Shown: piece after piece, positions 42,391 to 49,629 of the stretch
Numbering within the stretch: position 1 is the stretch's first letter
Layout: every line of letters starts with the position of its first letter
Notes under the pieces: generated by a model
The model's input: only the letters and a program-made list of their open reading frames with translations
The model's database searches: none
What the model was told of the DNA's origin: nothing
DNA from: JALOOX01 sp964557955
GTDB lineage: Bacteria > Desulfobacterota > Syntrophobacteria > Syntrophobacterales > Syntrophobacteraceae
Reading direction: 5' to 3'
Length of the DNA: 64,000 bases
NCBI GenBank assembly: GCA_964557955.1
Contig: CAZLCS010000028.1
Span: forward strand, 12,371 to 76,370
Made by a program: the position numbers and the translations under genes

Positions 42391-44346
42391 ATGATGGACG
42401 GAGATCGAATATCCAACGACCTGGTATTCAAGGGAGAGCCTGTCGTCAGAACAGATCGGCCGGGCAGGGGGGCCGCGCACAAGGCCAGGTCCCTGATCTT
42501 GATCTCACTCATGATCATCTGCTTGCTCCTGACCTGGTATTTCCATGGAGTCATGGGTTCGGCGAGTGTCTTTACCCACTTCTACTACATTCCCATCGTC
42601 CTCTCGGCTTTCTGGTGGAAAAGGAAGGCATTGGTCGTTCCGATCCTCCTCGGCCTCGGCCTGATCGTCAGCCGGTTCTGCTGCCTGATCGAGGGCCGTA
42701 CGACCTATGACGATTACCTGCGGAGCATCATGTTCCTTGTTGTTGGCGTTGTTGTGGCTTTCTTGAGCGAACGAATTCAGAAGGCCGAGGAGCAGGTCGT
42801 TCAAAGCGAAGCCCGATACCGTTCCATGTTCGAGCACATGAGCGACGGGGTTGCCGTATTCGAGCCGGTGGAGAACGGCAGGGATTTCAGCTGCGTAGAT
42901 CTCAACAAAGGAGCGGAGAAGATCAAAGGCTGTGGTCGGGAACAGCTGCTGGGTAAGGGTCTTGGGGAGATGCCTTCCGATCTGAAAGATTCCGGATTTG
43001 TCGATATCCTGCGTCGCGTAGCGTCAACAGGGAAGCCGGAAGCATGGACGGCTGGCTCCCACCGTGAGACAGGGACCGGTGTCTGGCGGGACATGTCGGC
43101 CTATAAGCTCCCGTCAGGGGAGATTGTTGTCATATGCAGCGACAAGACGGAGCAGAGACGTGCACAGCAGAGAGCTGTTCAACTGGCCTCCATCGTCGAA
43201 TCATCGGATGCCGCCATTCTGTCCATCTCCCTTGACGGGGAGATTCTAACCTGGAACTCGGGAGCATCGCGCGTCTACGGCTGGGAATCCGATGAAATCC
43301 TTGGGGACTGCATCCTCACGCTGGTCCCGCCCGACCATTGGGAGACGGTGCTCAAAGGCATCGACGACGTCAAGTCCAGCGAGAAGCGGGACCATGTTGA
43401 GACCGTGCATGTAACCAAAGCGGGGCGGCACATCGATGTCTCCCTCATCATGTCTCCACTCAGGGACCTTGAGGGCAAAGTCGTCGGAGTGTCCTTCATC
43501 GCCCGCAATATCATGAAGCGCAAAGAGGCGGAACGCGCCCTTCAAAGGGCCTACGAGCAGCTGGAGAGAAAGGTCGAAGAACGGACCACCGAGCTTGCGG
43601 CGGCAAACGAAGATCTGCGAAGAGAAATTGCAGAGCGGCAGCGGGTTGAGAAAGAGCTCGAGGAAAGCTCGGAGAAGATCAAGCTTTTCGCTTATCTCAT
43701 TTGCCACGACCTCAAGAGCCCCGCTGTCGGCATCTACGGGTTGAGCCGCCTGCTCCGCAACCAGTATGGGGATTCCCTGGATGAAAAAGGAAAAGAATAT
43801 TGCGAACAGATACTCAATGCGAGCAGGCAAGTTGGCTGCCTTGTTGAAAAGATCAATGTGTATATATCCACCAAGGAATCCAGTCTCAACCTCGAACGGG
43901 TGGAGGTGAAGGAGATTTTTGAGACGATCAGGGATGAATTCAGCCCTCGCATCCAGGGCAGTCAAGTCGTTCTGATCGACCAGGATACAGTGGCCGAGGT
44001 GTGGGCGGACCGGCTTTATCTTTTGCGGGTCTTCAGGAACCTGGTGGATAACGCTCTGAAATACGGGGGCGATCAGCTGAGCGAGATTCGTTTGGGTTAC
44101 GAGGAAACGGCGGATCTGCACGTCTTCTCAGTTCATGACAATGGCGTGGGGGTACGAAGCGAAGATTCTCAGAGAATATTCGGCATGTTTCAGCGCGACA
44201 CGACATCGAGGGGAATCGAGGGCTCCGGTCTTGGACTGGCCATCGTGAAGGAGGCTGCCGAGCGACACCACGGAAGAGTCTGGATCGAGTCTGAGCCAGG
44301 CAGAGGCACGTCTTTCTTCGTTTCCATATCGAAGACCCTGTGCTGA
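42391..44346 (+). CDS. Orphan membrane PAS histidine kinase
   Basis: 651 residues from ATG 42391; GTG 42373 is an alternative. Three or four membrane helices (about 35-120, LILISLMIICLLLTWYFHG and SIMFLVVGVVVAFLSE), PAS 1 (about 140-250), PAS 2 (about 265-380, SIVESSDAAILSISLDGEIL), a coiled coil, HisKA with FAYLICHDLKSPAVGIYGL and HATPase_c (NLVDNALKYGG, DNGVGV, GSGLGLAIVKEA). The DLKSP form of the H-box is that of bacteriophytochrome-like kinases. No response regulator is adjacent. Confidence 0.9.
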   Translation: MMDGDRISNDLVFKGEPVVRTDRPGRGAAHKARSLILISLMIICLLLTWYFHGVMGSASVFTHFYYIPIVLSAFWWKRKALVVPILLGLGLIVSRFCCLIEGRTTYDDYLRSIMFLVVGVVVAFLSERIQKAEEQVVQSEARYRSMFEHMSDGVAVFEPVENGRDFSCVDLNKGAEKIKGCGREQLLGKGLGEMPSDLKDSGFVDILRRVASTGKPEAWTAGSHRETGTGVWRDMSAYKLPSGEIVVICSDKTEQRRAQQRAVQLASIVESSDAAILSISLDGEILTWNSGASRVYGWESDEILGDCILTLVPPDHWETVLKGIDDVKSSEKRDHVETVHVTKAGRHIDVSLIMSPLRDLEGKVVGVSFIARNIMKRKEAERALQRAYEQLERKVEERTTELAAANEDLRREIAERQRVEKELEESSEKIKLFAYLICHDLKSPAVGIYGLSRLLRNQYGDSLDEKGKEYCEQILNASRQVGCLVEKINVYISTKESSLNLERVEVKEIFETIRDEFSPRIQGSQVVLIDQDTVAEVWADRLYLLRVFRNLVDNALKYGGDQLSEIRLGYEETADLHVFSVHDNGVGVRSEDSQRIFGMFQRDTTSRGIEGSGLGLAIVKEAAERHHGRVWIESEPGRGTSFFVSISKTLC

Positions 44347-44462
44347 AGCGTTGTTGAACCGTAATTGTCCGGGTAATGGGGCTGCCTGTGGGGATATATG
44401 AGTGGGATGCCGGGGCCCATCATCCGGTAAAAGTCGCCCGGGTTGCCTTCAAGTCACCAGGA

Positions 44463-44597
44463 GGCTGTCCGAGAATGGCCGTGTCGGGCTGGGATAGACC
44501 CCGCCCCTGCAATACAGCCTAGTAATCCCAGCGTAGGGCCGAGGTTTATCACCTCCCGCTCTTGGGCTGGTTGATCACTCCGTATTCTCGGACAGAC
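44463..44597. repeat. MITE-like element with GGCTGTCCGAGAA ends, copy 2
   Basis: 135 bp from GGCTGTCCGAGAA (44463-44475) to TTCTCGGACAGAC (44585-44597). The ends match copy 1 at 9986-10112 but the interior differs. It lies directly before a truncated lipoamide-dehydrogenase fragment. Confidence 0.7.
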
Positions 44598-44605
44598 TCC
44601 CAGAC

Positions 44606-44872
44606 ATGGCTCAGGCTGCGGGGGAGACCGAGGGGATCGTGAAGGTCATCATCCACGCGAAAACAGACCAGGGTCTCGAAGCGCACATCATGGGGCCTCA
44701 CCGCGCCGATCTCATCGTGGATATCGCCCTGGGGATACGTGCCGGCCTGTCCGCCCCCACGATCATCGAAAGCATTCATACATGTCCCACCCTTTCGGAA
44801 GCCATGATCGAGACGGTTCGGGCTCTTTACGGACAAGCCGTTCACATTCCCACGATGGGAGCAGTCCGATGA
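44606..44872 (+). pseudogene. C-terminal fragment of dihydrolipoamide dehydrogenase
   Basis: 88 codons matching the dimerisation domain only: GIVKVIIHAKTDQGLEAHIM, DLIVDIALGIRAGLSA and the catalytic-base region IHTCPTLSEAMIET, where normal enzymes have HAHPTLSE; here Cys replaces the catalytic His. FAD and NAD domains are absent. The truncation point coincides with the MITE-like element upstream. Its stop overlaps the ATG of the sigma-54 regulator (ATGA). Confidence 0.75.
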
Positions 44873-46248
44873 AGGCGAAAGATCCATGCAGGACATCGCA
44901 TCCCGGGCCCCTCTGCAGGGACCTGAAGGAATCCTCGGCCTGCTGTGCCATTCTCGACAGCATCACCGACGGCGTGATCGCCATAGACAGCGAGCAGCAG
45001 ACCATTTGTTTTTTCAACCGTGCCGCCGGGGAGATCACCGGCTACACGGTCGAGGAGGCGTTAGGCCGTTGCTGCTTCGATGTGCTCCGCTGTTCCGTCT
45101 GCCAGACCGGTTGCCTGTTGAGACGCGCCATGACGACGGGCGAGCCTGTTTATGACTATCCATCCAGGATCCTCAACAAGGCGGGCGGGGAGGTGCCCGT
45201 GAGCATCACCACGGCTCTCATCCGCAATGAGCGGGGGGAGGTGATCGGCGGTGTCGAAATCTTCAGGGATCTGTCGATGGTCGAAACCCTGAGGAGCGCG
45301 GTCTCGGGTCGGTATCACCTGGGGAACCTTATCAGCAAGAACCATCGGATGCAGGAGCTTTTTGAAATCCTCCCCGACGTCGCGGAGAGCGACAGCACCG
45401 TGTTGATCCAGGGGCCGAGCGGCTCGGGGAAGGAGGTTGTGGCGACGTCCATTCACGATCTGAGCCTGAGAAAGGACTTCCCCTTTGTGAAGATCAACTG
45501 CGGCTCCATCCCCGACACGCTGCTCGAATCCGAGCTGTTCGGCTATGTGCGAGGGGCCTTCACCGGCGCCGGAAGGGACAAGCCGGGCAGGTTCCTCCTG
45601 GCCGATCGCGGGACGGTCTTTCTGGACGAAATCGGGGACACTTCGTCCGCTCTCCAGGTCAAGCTGCTCCGCGTGCTGGAGGAAAAGCAGTTCGTACCCC
45701 TCGGCGGAACAGGCTCCCTGAAAGTGGATGTCCGGATCATTGCCGCCAGCCACAAAGACATCGAAAAGATGGTTGAAGCGGGGACTTTTCGCGACGATCT
45801 TTACTACCGTTTGAACATCATCAAAATCGAGCTTCCTCCTCTTTGGGAGCGAAAGGAGGATATCCCGCTTCTGGTCGACTATTTCGTGTCAAGGCTGAAA
45901 TCGATCAAGGGAAAGAGGGTCTCGGGGGTTTCAGACGAAGTGCTGGACCTCCTCATGAATTACCGATTCCCGGGCAACGTCAGAGAGCTCGAAAACATCC
46001 TGGAGCACGCCTATGTCCTGTGCAAAGGGCCGGTCATCGAGAAGAGGCACTTGCCGGTCTATTTCCTGGAAAAGGCCCAAAAGAGCCATGCGGACTCAGT
46101 CGCGGCCAGTCTGCTCGATTCCTCGGAGGCGAGAATCATCGGACAGGTGCTGCAAAAGCACGAAGGCTGCCGACTTGCCGCCGCTCGAGAGCTGGGTATG
46201 AGCCGCTCCACGCTCTGGCGCAAGATCCGAAAGTACCGTCTTGCATGA
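44869..46248 (+). CDS. PAS-domain sigma-54-dependent activator
   Basis: 459 residues from ATG 44869 (GGGAG upstream). PAS domain (about 30-140: SITDGVIAIDSEQQTICFFN) with a cysteine group CFDVLRCSVCQTGC that could sense redox state or metal. AAA+ domain with GPSGSGKE Walker A, GAFTGA (RGAFTGAGRDK), and a Fis-type helix-turn-helix at the end (ARELGMSRSTLWRKIRKY). TGTTTCA sites and a sigma-54 promoter lie just downstream, so it probably controls the NifX-like gene and the CFA synthase gene. Confidence 0.92.
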   Translation: MKAKDPCRTSHPGPLCRDLKESSACCAILDSITDGVIAIDSEQQTICFFNRAAGEITGYTVEEALGRCCFDVLRCSVCQTGCLLRRAMTTGEPVYDYPSRILNKAGGEVPVSITTALIRNERGEVIGGVEIFRDLSMVETLRSAVSGRYHLGNLISKNHRMQELFEILPDVAESDSTVLIQGPSGSGKEVVATSIHDLSLRKDFPFVKINCGSIPDTLLESELFGYVRGAFTGAGRDKPGRFLLADRGTVFLDEIGDTSSALQVKLLRVLEEKQFVPLGGTGSLKVDVRIIAASHKDIEKMVEAGTFRDDLYYRLNIIKIELPPLWERKEDIPLLVDYFVSRLKSIKGKRVSGVSDEVLDLLMNYRFPGNVRELENILEHAYVLCKGPVIEKRHLPVYFLEKAQKSHADSVAASLLDSSEARIIGQVLQKHEGCRLAAARELGMSRSTLWRKIRKYRLA

Positions 46249-46282
46249 GCACGCCCCGAGGCCGGCATCCAAGCCGAATCGG

Positions 46283-46314
46283 TGTTTCAGATTTGAAACA
46301 CCTGATTTGAAACA
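46283..46314. promoter_or_regulatory. Activator-site cluster TGTTTCA-N4-TGAAACA
   Basis: A perfect inverted repeat, TGTTTCA (46283-46289) and TGAAACA (46294-46300), then a third arm TGAAACA (46308-46314). One more TGTTTCA occurs at 46408-46414. The cluster is 105-135 bp upstream of a sigma-54 promoter, the normal distance for an enhancer. Confidence 0.75.
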
Positions 46315-46416
46315 GTCTCATTCCTGCCACAGCTCCGCCTTCCACCAATCGGGAAGCCAGACTCTATCCATTTGTTTTTGAAGGCAAAGCTCCTGGAGCC
46401 TCCCGTCTGTTTCAAG

Positions 46417-46430
46417 GGCATGGACTTTGC
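46417..46430 (+). promoter_or_regulatory. sigma-54 promoter of the nifX-like gene
   Basis: GGCATGGACTTTGC: GG (46417-46418), ten bases, GC (46429-46430), with TTGC at the -12 element and GGCAT at -24. The start codon is 39 bp further on. Confidence 0.72.
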
Positions 46431-46469
46431 CCCAGCGAACAGGGAGGGAGTGGATCGAGGAGCGTTCCG

Positions 46470-46805
46470 ATGACGGTGGCCATTCCATTATTCGGGGAGC
46501 GGGTTTCCCCCCATTTCTCAACCGCCCGGGTACTGCTGGTGATTCTGGTCCAGGAGCAGACCGTCTCCTCAACCATGCGACTCCATTTTTCAACCGACTC
46601 GCTATCCGAGAGAAAGCTCAAGATCCTCTCCCTCGGGGTGGAGGTCCTGGTCTGCGGAGGCATCGACCGTGGGACCGAGGAATGGCTTGAAAAAAGGGGA
46701 ATTCGCGTCATCTCCAACATCGCCGGAGAGGCCGGCGAAGTCCTCTCCGATCTATTCGGCCTTGAGCAGGGGTTGGCAGGCTGGAATCCGGGGTCGACCC
46801 GATGA
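46470..46805 (+). CDS. NifX/NifB-type dinitrogenase-cofactor-like protein
   Basis: 111 residues. MTVAIPLFGERVSPHFSTAR is the opening strand-turn of the PF02579 fold shared by NifX, NafY and the C-terminus of NifB; VLVCGGIDRGTEEWLEKRGI is its central motif. Many anaerobes carry such stand-alone proteins next to sigma-54 regulators, probably binding Fe-S or metal cofactors. GAGG lies before ATG 46470. It is the first gene after the sigma-54 promoter. Confidence 0.85.
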   Translation: MTVAIPLFGERVSPHFSTARVLLVILVQEQTVSSTMRLHFSTDSLSERKLKILSLGVEVLVCGGIDRGTEEWLEKRGIRVISNIAGEAGEVLSDLFGLEQGLAGWNPGSTR

Positions 46806-46958
46806 AAGGTTTTACCCAAAACCTCATCGGAAACGGGTACTGGTCATGGGATTCGAAGAGATCAGGGCAGCCATGCTGAACATCGAGGGTCAGGAAGAGT
46901 TCTTTACAGCCGGACAGATTTCGTCAAGGGCCGTGACGGGACCAGATGGGAGGCGGCC

Positions 46959-48251
46959 ATGCAAGTGCAAGGACAATCCGACCGAACCGTAAGAAATAGC
47001 CTGCTTTTCTTTCAAAACCTTTTCGGTAATTACCATCCCCGGGAATTTGCCGTGCGGTTGTGGGAGGGCACCACATGGGAAGCGGAGCCGGGCCGGCCGA
47101 CGCGTTTTACCCTGGTCATCCGGCACCCCGGCGCCATCCGCCGCATGTTCTGGCGTCCCAATGAGGTCACGCTGGGTGAAGCATTCCTTCGCGATGACTT
47201 TGACGTCGAGGGCGAGATTGAGGGGATCTTTCCTCTGCGAGACCATATCTCCGACCCTCGCTTCAGTCTGAGCCGCTGGTTCGGCTGTGCCCGAATCCTG
47301 TTCACTCTACCCAATAACGGAAATGGTTCGGGCGCAGGTCTTCAGGCGGCGAGGTTGAGCGGCAGGAGCCATTCCAGAGAGCGTGACCGGCAGGCGATCA
47401 GCTACCATTACGACGTTTCCAACGACTTCTTCGCGCTTTGGCTCGACAGAAGAATGGTCTACTCGTGTGCCTATTTCGAAGCGCCGGACGACGACCTGGA
47501 TACGGCACAGGAGAAGAAGCTCGACTACCTGTGCCGCAAACTTCGGCTTCGTCCCGGAGAACGGTTGCTCGACATCGGCTGCGGCTGGGGCGGGCTGCTG
47601 ATACATGCGGTTCGTCACTACGGCGTCACGGCGCTTGGCATCACCCTCAGCAAGCTCCAGGCCGAGCTGGCGAACGAGCGCATTCGAGAGGCCGGACTGG
47701 CGGACCGCTGCCGGGTCGAGGTGCGTGACTATCGTGAGGTCGATGAGCCCGAAGGCTACGACAAGCTGGTGAGTGTGGGCATGTTCGAGCACGTCGGAGA
47801 GCCCCAACTCTCAGAGTATTTCAGCCGTGCACGGCGTCTGCTCAAGCCATGCGGGGTGTTTCTGAACCACGGCATCGCCTGCTCCATGGCGGACCTGAAA
47901 CGGAACGGACCGAGCTTTGTGGACGCTTACGTCTTTCCCGACGGCGACCTGCTTCCCATCAGCACTACGCTTCGCGTTGCAGAGAGGAGCGGCTTTGAAG
48001 TGCGGGATGTGGAGAGCTTGCGCGAGCACTACGCACTTACCCTGCGGCACTGGGTGCGGCGTCTGGAAGCCCGGAAGGAGGACGTGATTCGAGCCGCCGA
48101 CCCGGTGACGTACCGCATATGGCGGCTGTATATGTCCGGATCCGCCTATGGTTTCAAAACGGGCCGGCTCAATGTCTACCAGGTGCTGCTGTCCAAATCG
48201 AATGGAGGCAGCAGCGGCCTTCCACTGACTCGCACGGACTGGTACAGGTGA
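46959..48251 (+). CDS. cfa: Cyclopropane-fatty-acid-phospholipid synthase
   Basis: 430 residues. N-terminal Cfa-specific domain, then the SAM-methyltransferase core: ERLLDIGCGWGGLLIHAVRH (motif I), ISYHYDVSNDFFALWLD (family signature), MFEHVGEPQ and the C-terminal YMSGSAYGFKTGRLNVYQVL. It makes the cyclopropane ring in unsaturated membrane lipids. GGGAGG precedes ATG 46959. A gap of 153 bp separates it from the nifX-like gene, in which I see no convincing gene; it may share the sigma-54 transcript. Confidence 0.93.
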   Translation: MQVQGQSDRTVRNSLLFFQNLFGNYHPREFAVRLWEGTTWEAEPGRPTRFTLVIRHPGAIRRMFWRPNEVTLGEAFLRDDFDVEGEIEGIFPLRDHISDPRFSLSRWFGCARILFTLPNNGNGSGAGLQAARLSGRSHSRERDRQAISYHYDVSNDFFALWLDRRMVYSCAYFEAPDDDLDTAQEKKLDYLCRKLRLRPGERLLDIGCGWGGLLIHAVRHYGVTALGITLSKLQAELANERIREAGLADRCRVEVRDYREVDEPEGYDKLVSVGMFEHVGEPQLSEYFSRARRLLKPCGVFLNHGIACSMADLKRNGPSFVDAYVFPDGDLLPISTTLRVAERSGFEVRDVESLREHYALTLRHWVRRLEARKEDVIRAADPVTYRIWRLYMSGSAYGFKTGRLNVYQVLLSKSNGGSSGLPLTRTDWYR

Positions 48252-48269
48252 GCAGTGCAAGTCCACGTG

Positions 48270-48337
48270 AATCGAGATCTCTCGCTTCATCCCGCTTCGT
48301 TCGAGATGGCATGAGGGGCGTTCTCGGACAGCCTCGC
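48270..48337. repeat. Half of a GGCTGTCCGAGAA MITE-like element
   Basis: CGTTCGAGATGGCATG and the end GTTCTCGGACAGCC match the right half of copy 1; the left arm is missing. Confidence 0.6.
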
Positions 48338-48367
48338 AGGCATCCTCAAGAGGAGTGTGGCGGGTGA

Positions 48368-48400
48368 GCAGCACTCCGGCAGCACTCCAGCAGCACTCCA
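48368..48400. repeat. Three tandem 11-bp repeats
   Basis: GCAGCACTCCG, GCAGCACTCCA, GCAGCACTCCA in direct order. The rest of the 48252-48654 gap shows no supported gene. Confidence 0.8.
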
Positions 48401-48654
48401 GCTTGCGGCTTCGGGGGAGGAACGATATACTTCCTGCGCTTGCCGGCAAAAATGAGGATTCCATTCCATAAGATGGCTTGACGCCAATCCAAGACCTGGT
48501 GTCGACGCATCCCGAGAGGGCAGCTTATGCAGGAGGTGGCCGTCCTCCTTGTCCTGTTGGCAGCAAGTCGTGCTCCACGGGCAAGCTCTGCTTGGCCCGT
48601 GCCGCACATGAAGTCACCAGCAATGCCGCCCAGTGGCGGGGGATGGGTGAAGCC

Positions 48655-49617
48655 ATGCAACGGTCAATGCCACCTTGCCGTGTCAAGACCTCCGGGTACC
48701 TTCCCGGTATTCTGGTGTTCCTCGCTTTCATGGCGGCATGCAACGATTCGACAGGACCAACGGTGGTCGATTTCGAGAAGACCATCGCGGCGCCGAGACC
48801 GGGCGAAACGAATCCAGTGCAACCCGGTCGGTCCGTATTGAGGGTGGCGGTCGGGGCGATGGTCTCACCGAAGGAAACCTTCGTCCACTACAGGCGGCTT
48901 CTGGATTACCTGGGGGAGCGACTGGGAATGGATGTGGAGCTCGTCCAGCGCAAGACATACGGTGAAGTCAGCGAGCTCGTGGGTAATGGCGGAATCGATT
49001 TGGCCTTCGTCTGCTCCGGCCCCTACGCCACCGGGAGGGAGAAATACGGGTTCGAACTGCTTGCGACCCCTCAGATCCAGGGAAGCCATTTTTACCAGTC
49101 CTATCTCATTGTCAACCAGGGCAGTCCCGTGCAACGGCTGGAGGACCTGAAGGGAAAAGTCTTCGCCTTCACCGATCCCGACTCCCACACCGGAAAGCTG
49201 GTCCCGAGCTTCTGGCTGGCCCGGATGAACGAGCGCCCCGAGTCCTTCTTCGGCAGGGTGATCTACACTTACAGCCATGACAATTCGGTTCTCGCGGTGG
49301 CCAGGGGGCTGGTGGATGGAGCGGCGGTAGACGGGCTCGTCTGGGAATTTTACCGCCAAAAGAAGCCTTCCCTGACGGATGCCACCCGTATCATCCGGAA
49401 GTCCGAGCCCTTTGGCATTCCGCCCGTGGTGGCTTCGGGCTCCCTCGCGCCTGAAAGCCGGCTGGCGGTCAGGGAAATTCTCCTGGCCATGCACGAGGAT
49501 CCCATGGGAGCCGGGATTCTCGGGGAGATCATGATCGAACGCTTTGTGGAGCCCCGGGATGAATGGTACGACGGCATCAGGCATCTGTGGCGCGGACTTG
49601 CCCGGGACGTGGAATAG
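48655..49617 (+). CDS. PhnD-like periplasmic binding lipoprotein
   Basis: 320 residues from ATG 48655. Lipoprotein signal with lipobox FMAAC near residue 32. The mature part is a type-2 periplasmic binding protein of the phosphate/phosphite/phosphonate (PhnD) family: VAVGAMVSPKETFVHYRRLL, ELVGNGGIDLAFVCSGPYAT, KVFAFTDPDSHTGKLVPSFW and DGAAVDGLVWEF. No ABC permease or ATPase is nearby. It stands 12 bp before a membrane sigma-54 activator, so it is more likely a sensor. In TtrS the same domain forms the tetrathionate-sensing part. Confidence 0.87.
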   Translation: MQRSMPPCRVKTSGYLPGILVFLAFMAACNDSTGPTVVDFEKTIAAPRPGETNPVQPGRSVLRVAVGAMVSPKETFVHYRRLLDYLGERLGMDVELVQRKTYGEVSELVGNGGIDLAFVCSGPYATGREKYGFELLATPQIQGSHFYQSYLIVNQGSPVQRLEDLKGKVFAFTDPDSHTGKLVPSFWLARMNERPESFFGRVIYTYSHDNSVLAVARGLVDGAAVDGLVWEFYRQKKPSLTDATRIIRKSEPFGIPPVVASGSLAPESRLAVREILLAMHEDPMGAGILGEIMIERFVEPRDEWYDGIRHLWRGLARDVE

Positions 49618-49629
49618 CACGGAGGCAAC

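Noticed and set aside
46846..46992. 48-codon ORF before cfa
   Set aside because: No ribosome site, ends inside cfa, and has no recognisable family.
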